Positions 30,331-35,774 of a stretch of 35,774 nt of DNA are shown here, piece by piece. Both the position numbers and the translations under genes were made by a program. The stretch comes from Chara braunii. Lineage: Eukaryota > Streptophyta > Charophyceae > Charales > Characeae. How positions within the stretch are numbered: position 1 is the first letter of the stretch; each line of letters begins with the position of its first letter. Where the stretch lies: contig BFEA01000187.1 of the NCBI GenBank assembly GCA_003427395.1, forward strand, positions 85,601 to 121,374. The letters are read 5' to 3'. The notes under the pieces were generated by a model that saw only the letters and a program-made list of their open reading frames with translations, had not been told where the DNA came from and made no database searches.

Positions 30331-31640
30331 TCTCTCATCAGCGGGCAGGCCGCGGGTTCGCGCTACCGTGGACTCTAGATGAGTCGTTGTTGGACGTGGA
30401 GGGAGGTATCGGGATTCGCCCCTCGTGGAAGGGGACGGACGAGAGCAGGACGCGGGAAGAGCTCGAGGATCAGAGACGTTCTTGGCAGCGAGACCCATGT
30501 GGGTCCAGAGCTCCTCCGGGTGATGTGGGCGATGTTTTCGAGACTCGAGCCGCCACATTGCACCCGTACCCTCGAGACGACAATGATTCCGAGGGTCACG
30601 AGGATGAGGACGAGCCGGCGGGCCCCGCTACCGCCAAGGAGTCTGGGGGTCCTCATGGGATCCCTCTAGAGCGTCAGAGGCCTACGTCCACTGGCCCGTG
30701 GTCCGCTGAGCGGGAGAGAGATCCTGAGTCTGTACCTTCGAGGGGGGCAGAGTCAGGGATTGGCCATCGTCCTGCGCGTGTTCGTACTTGCACGGCATCA
30801 TCCACCGCTCTTCCCACTTCGACGGAGCAGCTTCATCGACAGCCAGCCGGGGATGATCGATTGCAGAGATTGGTGCGGGGCCCGAGACAGCGATTGGAGG
30901 ACAGATTAGAGGGCGGTCCTTCACCGGTGCAGGGGGACGACGGAGATAGACAGGGGTTGGCTGGTGGAGATGGTGGTGCGTTGGCCGGAGGTGGAGGCGG
31001 TGCCGAGGTTGCTGTGGCGGTTGAGGGGATACCGATGGGCGGCGGAGGCGGTTTTAATGACTTTGGTGACGTGGGTATGCCCCCGGGAGAGAGCGTGGGT
31101 CTGGCCCGAGGAGAGAGCGAGTCCCGTGGGGACATCAGTGTGGGTATGCAGGACTTATTGGGACAGATCAGCTTCGCAGACCCAAGTAGTTTCTCCCCTG
31201 CCATGCGCACAGAGGTGATGTTGGGGGCAGAGGGGGATGAGGACCGGACACCCCGTGGAGAGACATCTGCAGAGAGGCTGGATAGGCTTAATAGTCCTCG
31301 AGCTGGCCTCATGGCACAGAGGAACCCCAGGACGCAGGAGCTCGCCCGTCTTGCGGCCGAGGACCGGCGGAGGCAGCTGGGGACATTTACGCCGGCGTCC
31401 GTTGACGTAGCGCCAGCTGCACACACGGATCCTAAAGGTTCACGACACGACGTAGCGGGAGGCGGCTTCAGCAAAGGTTTCGAGTACGGGAGTAGATGTT
31501 CATCAGGGGACGCACGAGAGCGGGTTGGCACCGACAGAGGAGCCACGTTCAGAGCCGGTGCAGCCTCCTGCCGTCCAGCTGAGGCTCGAGGAGACATTGC
31601 ACGAGGTCGCGAGCGTGCCCTTGCCCACGGGTTCAGTTGA
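30330..31640 (+). pseudogene. Gly/Arg/Glu-rich coding-like region, first part
   Basis: A long open frame ends at 31640. Its first 115 bases (30216-30330) are antisense to the LINE and are not part of it. There is no in-frame ATG until about 31036, so the start is missing or lies in another exon. The translation is low in complexity, with a Gly-rich centre (GGALAGGGGGAEVAVAVEG), but has an ordered stretch, MQDLLGQISFADPSSFSPAM, then ERLDRLNSPRAGLM and RRRQLGTFTPASVDVAPAA. Around 31460-31500 the protein-like reading moves to the frame of the next ORF (LAPTEEPRSEPVQPPAVQL). No family recognised. It may be a transposon-borne ORF or a decayed host gene. Confidence 0.4.
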
Positions 31641-33096
31641 GGGTGCCGTGCAGATGTCCCCGGGTCTGGAGGACATACAGACCGGGTAGTCAGTGGGCGT
31701 TGATGATATTCGCCCATCGGCACAGGCGGAGGGGATAGCACCGACCACCGGGGGGGAGGGGGCCGTAGTGGGGGCCGTTGGTGTTGGCGGGGTGGGGGTG
31801 CCTGTTTAGGCCGATCCGATGTCCACGTCTGGCGAGGGGGATCCCGCACAGGTGGACAGACGTAACGCGGACGGATAGGAGATGCCACAGACTTTGGTGG
31901 TTCGCACTGCTGTAGGGGCAGTGGTGCCACATCAGGCACCGTTTTTGGAGGGTCATCGGCATCGTGCACATGGCGGTGGCCCGGTCGAGGAGCGACGTGT
32001 AGGCAGGGGCGCGTGCATACCCCCGGTCCCTACTTTTGCGTTGTCACGGACGAGGGCGGAGATTAGGCTTGTGGCTACGCCTCGGGGCAGCCTCCCTTTT
32101 GGTTTTATGACCGCTGAGGAGTTGGAGGAGCACGGCAGGACGGATTTGACGGAGATCGACCAGCGCATTTTCAGGTCAGTCCCGAAGGAGGGGAAGCTGC
32201 CTCACGTGCAGGACTTGTCTTGGGGGCCAGCCAGCCCCAGCTTACCTTCTGGATGTTCCGTCGTAGCGCCATCTGGCGGGGCTGCAGGGGGCTTACCTTC
32301 TGGAGGTTCCGTCGCAGCGCCATCTGGCGGGGCTGCAGGGGGCTTACCTTCTGGAGGTTCCGTCGCAGCGCCATCTGGCGGCGCTGCAGACCCTTCGTCA
32401 CCCTTGACCGCAGCTCCGAGGGAGGGCGGCAGTCTCAGCCCGAGGTCGGTTGCCCGTAGACGGACAGACACTACCGAGCGTGCGTGGACCTTGCTGGACA
32501 CCATGTTGTTCGGTCGCACTGATCGGCCATGGAGCGAGACGAGACGGGTGACGACGGCGAGCGTCGGTCGTCAGCCAGGTTTGAGAGGGGCTTCCACGAG
32601 CGTGAGACGTCGAGATGTTGTAGCTTCAGGGTTTGGTGGTAGAGGCGGTGGCGGCAGTGCCAGCGGTGGCGACGGCGACAGCAGACGTGAGGGTGCAGGC
32701 GGTGCCGCGGGGAGCGCAGTGGATCCGCCCCTGACGTACGGTTTGAGAGAGGCGTCGATTATTTTGCGGGAGCCTGATGTTGTTACACGACCGAGGCAGG
32801 AGAGACACGTGCCCTTAGATCGACGCCAGGAGGAGGAGACTTCAGGGACAGACGGTCTACCTATGGCACGTGAGTCACGCCGACATGATGACCTAGCAGC
32901 CGCAGGCATCAGGACCGTGAGAGGCAGGAGAGTCATTATGGACGACGACCCCGGCGAGCCTCCCGTCGCTCCCGAACCTTCCACTGGCAGACGCGGCGCC
33001 CAGCGTCAGAGAGATAAAGGACGTGGCAGTGGTCGGTCCCACAGACGAGGTTCTCATCGGTTCGAGCGAGATCCACGTGCACACGACGATTGTTGA
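31640..33096 (+). pseudogene. Gly/Arg/Pro-rich coding-like region, second part
   Basis: The same reading frame continues from the frame change near 31500 with in-frame TAG codons near 31687, 31807 and 31876, then stays open from ATG 31882 to the stop at 33096 (404 codons). It contains FGFMTAEELEEHGRTDLTEI, a 17-residue repeat present three times (32241-32393), a Gly/Ser-rich linker and a basic Arg-rich tail (GRGSGRSHRRGSHRFERD) that looks nucleic-acid binding or nuclear-localising. I do not recognise the family. High GC at third positions and few stops suggest real past coding. Reading both parts as one gene is an inference. Confidence 0.4.
32241..32393 (+). repeat. Three 51-bp tandem units in frame
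   Basis: Units start at 32241, 32292 and 32343. Each encodes LPSGGSVAAPSGGAAGG or a one- or two-residue variant. Because 51 is a multiple of three the copies keep the frame, which suits a coding minisatellite. Confidence 0.93.
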
Positions 33097-33690
33097 TGGA
33101 CTACAGACTTGCGTTTTCTTGGCTTTCTCAGTGTAGTTTAGTTTTTTGTTATCCATGACAGACGTAGTGTCTCGTGATGTTGTATTATAGTCTACTTTCC
33201 AATCGGTACTTTTCTGCGCAGACGTAGTGTTTCGTGATGTTGTATTATAGTCTACTTTCGTAGGAGTAGATGACCTTTTCGTTCGAGTTTAGTTTTTTGT
33301 TATCCATGACAGATGTAGTGTTTCGTGATGTTGTATTATAGTGTACTTTCCATTAGGTACTTTTCTGCGCAGTTTGGTACTTCGGCGATTGTAGCTTTCT
33401 AGTGTATTTTTAATGTACTTTTTCGTCGGAATTTTTGGGTTGGTACTTCTTTCCATAGACTGGCGGGGCTTTGACACGATGTGTCAGATTTTTGCTATTG
33501 TCCATGCTATATTGGTTTGCGTTTTGCTTCGATTACATCTTGGAATTTTCGATGTTTCTGTTTTCAGACGACGAGTGTTTTGTGTGCTTTGAGTCCGCCC
33601 TTTGTGTCTCTGAAATCTCACTTCCCACTGTATGAGCACCACAAAAACCTCGGGTACCCGGGGGCGTGGGCGGACTCAGGGGGTTAGGGT
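33097..33690. repeat. Tandem repeats downstream of the Gly/Arg-rich ORF
   Basis: TAGTTTTTTGTTATCCATGACAGA occurs near 33138 and 33290. GAYGTAGTGTYTCGTGATGT followed by TGTATTATAG occurs at 33161, 33221 and 33312. TCTGCGCAG follows GGTACTTT twice. The layout is a partial nested duplication of about 60 and 150 bp. T-rich composition would suit a 3' UTR or a terminal repeat. Confidence 0.75.
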
Positions 33691-34160
33691 TTGGCGCGAT
33701 TTGAACACGCACAAAACCCAAACCCCCAAAGTGCTTCCAGGCCCCTCATAACCCAAACCCTCCCGTCGCCCCCCTGCCCCCCCAAACCACCTTTTTTATT
33801 TTTTTGCCTGCAACCCTTTTTTTTAATTTCTCTAACCGCTTGTTTTGCGATATTAAAAAAAAAAAAACAGATATTTTGGAAAAAAAAATTAAAACAAAGG
33901 TCGCAGTATGTGTGTGTGTATTTGTGTGTGTAAATGGGTGGTGGAGTTTGGGGGGTTGTACGTGTTGGCGAAAAAAAAAAAAAAAAAAAAAATTGCCCGT
34001 TTGTGTGCGACGGTGTGAATTTGTGTGTGCATGTGCATGTGTGCATATGCGTGTGTGAATGTGTGAATGTGTGTGTGTGCCAGTGTGTGTGTGTGTAAAT
34101 GCGTGGCGTGGTTTGGGGGGTTGAAATTGTGGGCAGGGGAAGAAAAAAAAAAAAACGTAC
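33691..34160. repeat. Homopolymer and GT-rich duplicated block
   Basis: Two related blocks, near 33905-33991 and 34070-34155, each run GTGTGTGTAAATG, GTGG or GCGTGG, TTTGGGGGGTTG, then a poly(A). GT-rich sequence fills the space between. Further A runs lie at 33857-33869. One TTAGGGTTT word at 33684-33692 is isolated, so it is not a telomere array. Confidence 0.7.
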
Positions 34161-34860
34161 CTAGGTGGTGCAGAGGCACGGGCGGACGGTGGTGCTGGCG
34201 GGCAATGGCGGGCAATGGCGCAGAGGCCCTCTGTTGGGTGGGGGTAGGGGTGTGGGGCCTTGGCAGGTGGCGGTTTTGGGGGTGGGGCAGGGGGGCTATT
34301 GGGTGGTCCCGGGGGGCGGTTTTGGCATTTTGGGGGTTCGTCGAATGCGGACCACCACCCCGTAGCCCCCGACGCGCGCGCGCGCCCCGCGAGGTCGCAT
34401 TCAATTTTTTCGCGCACGCGCACGCGTAGCGTGTTTGCACGCGAATGAACGCAGGGCTGGGGAGTTTGAACGCGCGCGTTTGAATGTGAACGCACGTTCA
34501 CAGCGTTCATACGGTTGCACAGGGATGTGCCTCTTTTACCTCAAGTCTAGTCTTCGAGCGTGTGTTCCGTTCACACGACATTTAAGCCGAAATTTTCCGT
34601 CAAAGATCACCAGACTTTCTTGTATAATTATCTTTTGCTTTCTTCTCTCTTCTGAACTACGTCTCTTCTCCCTCACACCTTTTTACGGGATGAACTTTGG
34701 TGATTTCTCTCCTCACACCTTGATATGTGCATCAAGTGGATTGTGTCTGAGAACTTGTGCAAGAATGACAAGGATGTTGATTGGTTGACCTGATGAAACA
34801 GCGGGATTGGATTGAGTAGTGCATTGAATGAACGATGCATGATTACGAAGGATTTTGCGC
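34161..34860. other. G-rich and CpG-rich unassigned sequence
   Basis: G-rich to 34350, then alternating CG with a perfect inverted repeat GTGAACG/CGTTCAC around CA (34486-34501). The remainder is T-rich. No protein-like frame is recognised. Confidence 0.45.
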
Positions 34861-34916
34861 TTTGTTCTTTTGCCATGTGGACCAACTGCCCATAACCGAC
34901 TGGGCGCCGACTTCTC

Positions 34917-35318
34917 GTGCCCCTACCTCGCCCCTTCCCGTACAACGAGGAAAGGACGCGTGTATGCGAGTGGGATGTACGAGAAGTCATCGCTAAAATC
35001 AGTGAGCGTTATTATTTTTCACCCGAGACCCGATGCTACGGATTCGTCGGTGTGGGATTCGTCATTGTCGATACGCACTTTCCGCCTTATTCGTTGTTGT
35101 TGTCGTTTAATGAGTTGATCGTCATCCCGTGGTCGGCAGTGGTGCCTCATTGGCCTAACACTCTGTGCAGCGACTGTCCTCGCACCGAGCGTTACCGAGC
35201 CAAGGGCTTCCATTACCGCACACGTGGCGAGGACGAACATAAGGAGAGAGCCACTCGATTGAGGCCCTCCACGTCGGATTCGGAGTTTTGTAGTGAACAC
35301 CGACGGGATTTCATCTGA
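34917..35318 (+). CDS. Unrecognised protein-like ORF
   Basis: The frame is 134 codons including the stop. It reads as a folded protein: VREVIAKISERYYFSPETRC, then YGFVGVGFVIVDTHFPPYSL, then NELIVIPWSAVVPHW and LCSDCPRTERYRAKGF. The CSDC pair could be part of a metal site, but no second pair is obvious. The starting ATG is not certain: in the same frame an in-frame TAA lies at about 34890, so little can be missing upstream unless it is spliced. I do not recognise the family. The primer-binding-like site 300 bases downstream raises the chance that this is part of an upstream element or a host exon next to an LTR element. Confidence 0.3.
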   Translation: MPLPRPFPYNEERTRVCEWDVREVIAKISERYYFSPETRCYGFVGVGFVIVDTHFPPYSLLLSFNELIVIPWSAVVPHWPNTLCSDCPRTERYRAKGFHYRTRGEDEHKERATRLRPSTSDSEFCSEHRRDFI

Positions 35319-35774
35319 AAACGAGATACTACGTGTGTACCCTCCCCCTTTCATTCGAAACGTAGGCAAACGGCTCGCTGGGAAGTACAGCGATACTTTT
35401 TGGATTGAATTTTCCATCACTGTGAGCCCCGCGCGCGCCTTTTTTTTTCCTCAACCTGTGCAGCGACGGACCCCTTCTTACTAAAGTCGGACCAACACGA
35501 GGGATCTCAGTTCTGCCTATGTCCCCACACTCAATTTTCCCCAAAACCCTTGGCACACCTCATCTTTGTTGTTCTTCCCGGACCTTTCCACGAACCAAAA
35601 CGCTCCGGCCGAAAAACAGCACAGGGAGCGAGGTTGGTATCGGAGCGATAAGTGTCGGTTCTGATATTAGTAAAACGAGTTGGCGAGAGGAAGATCAGCC
35701 AACCGATCTAATCGGCAGAGTCCTCCCGTCACTCCACAAAGGTCCACAGAGACTCGACCAGAGATGCCCATGGC
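35319..35774. other. Window end, unassigned apart from the possible primer site
   Basis: Mixed-composition sequence without a protein-like frame. If an LTR ends near 35630 it would occupy part of this stretch. Confidence 0.35.
35635..35646 (+). other. Possible tRNA-iMet primer-binding site
   Basis: TGGTATCGGAGC matches 11 of 12 bases of the plant LTR-retrotransposon primer-binding site TGGTATCAGAGC, which pairs with the 3' end of initiator tRNA-Met. If real, an LTR would end a few bases upstream and the internal gag-pol region would start here and leave the window at 35774. No second LTR or coding region can be seen, and the LTR edge is not obvious. Confidence 0.25.

Noticed and set aside
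33684-33692. Telomere-like TTAGGGTTT
   Set aside because: A single occurrence, without any tandem repetition.
34067-34429. ORFs in the GT-rich and G-rich block
   Set aside because: Their residues (Val/Cys, Trp/Gly runs) follow directly from simple repeats.

Overview
This looks like repeat-dominated eukaryotic nuclear DNA. There are no operons or bacterial-type gene spacing, and the window holds several microsatellites, decayed non-LTR retrotransposons with poly(A) ends, a PIF/Harbinger-type transposase and U6 snRNA fragments. The plant-style LINE ORF1 (CCHC knuckle) and the wording of the Harbinger protein suggest a green-lineage genome. A charophyte such as Chara is my guess from memory, not something the sequence proves. 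I see no intact, confidently functional single-copy gene.

Layout. 1-5,980: microsatellites, a probable tRNA-derived SINE on the minus strand (about 525-910), a 109-bp tandem array, and a 103-base G homopolymer beside one of the two single-n gaps. 5,983-7,181: a PIF/Harbinger transposase on the minus strand, frameshifted and with its first catalytic Asp read as Glu. 8,013-8,555: a diverged tandem array of roughly 160 bp. 9,531-13,113: the 5' side of a LINE; its ORF1 frame is broken by stop codons but keeps its frame for more than 2 kb. 13,150-21,980: mostly non-coding sequence that appears to separate ORF1 from ORF2. It holds diverged 400-bp tandem units, a striking array of about 16 small hairpins with a shared loop and changing but complementary arms (16,001-17,217), a CAG/CAA-rich low-complexity block, a CT microsatellite and a truncated U6 copy. 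22,044-26,443: LINE ORF2 (endonuclease, reverse transcriptase, Cys/His motif), followed by a 3' UTR and an A-rich end near 27,150; that UTR is interrupted by an AT-rich repeat with GTAC-rich ends.

27,150-28,790: GC-rich unassigned sequence, a 5S-rRNA-like stretch, a second U6 fragment, and an inverted copy of the AT-rich repeat with different end words. 28,792-30,330: a second, 5'-truncated LINE on the minus strand ending in poly(A). 30,330-33,096: a Gly/Arg/Pro-rich coding-like region in two frames with in-frame TAG codons. 33,097-35,774: tandem repeats, A- and GT-rich tracts, one unrecognised protein-like ORF (34,917-35,318), and at 35,635 a match to an initiator-tRNA primer-binding site.

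The genes form no shared pathway; the window is layered mobile-element debris. The most unusual signal is the repeated appearance of short hairpins whose arm sequence changes from copy to copy while base pairing and the loop or core stay the same.
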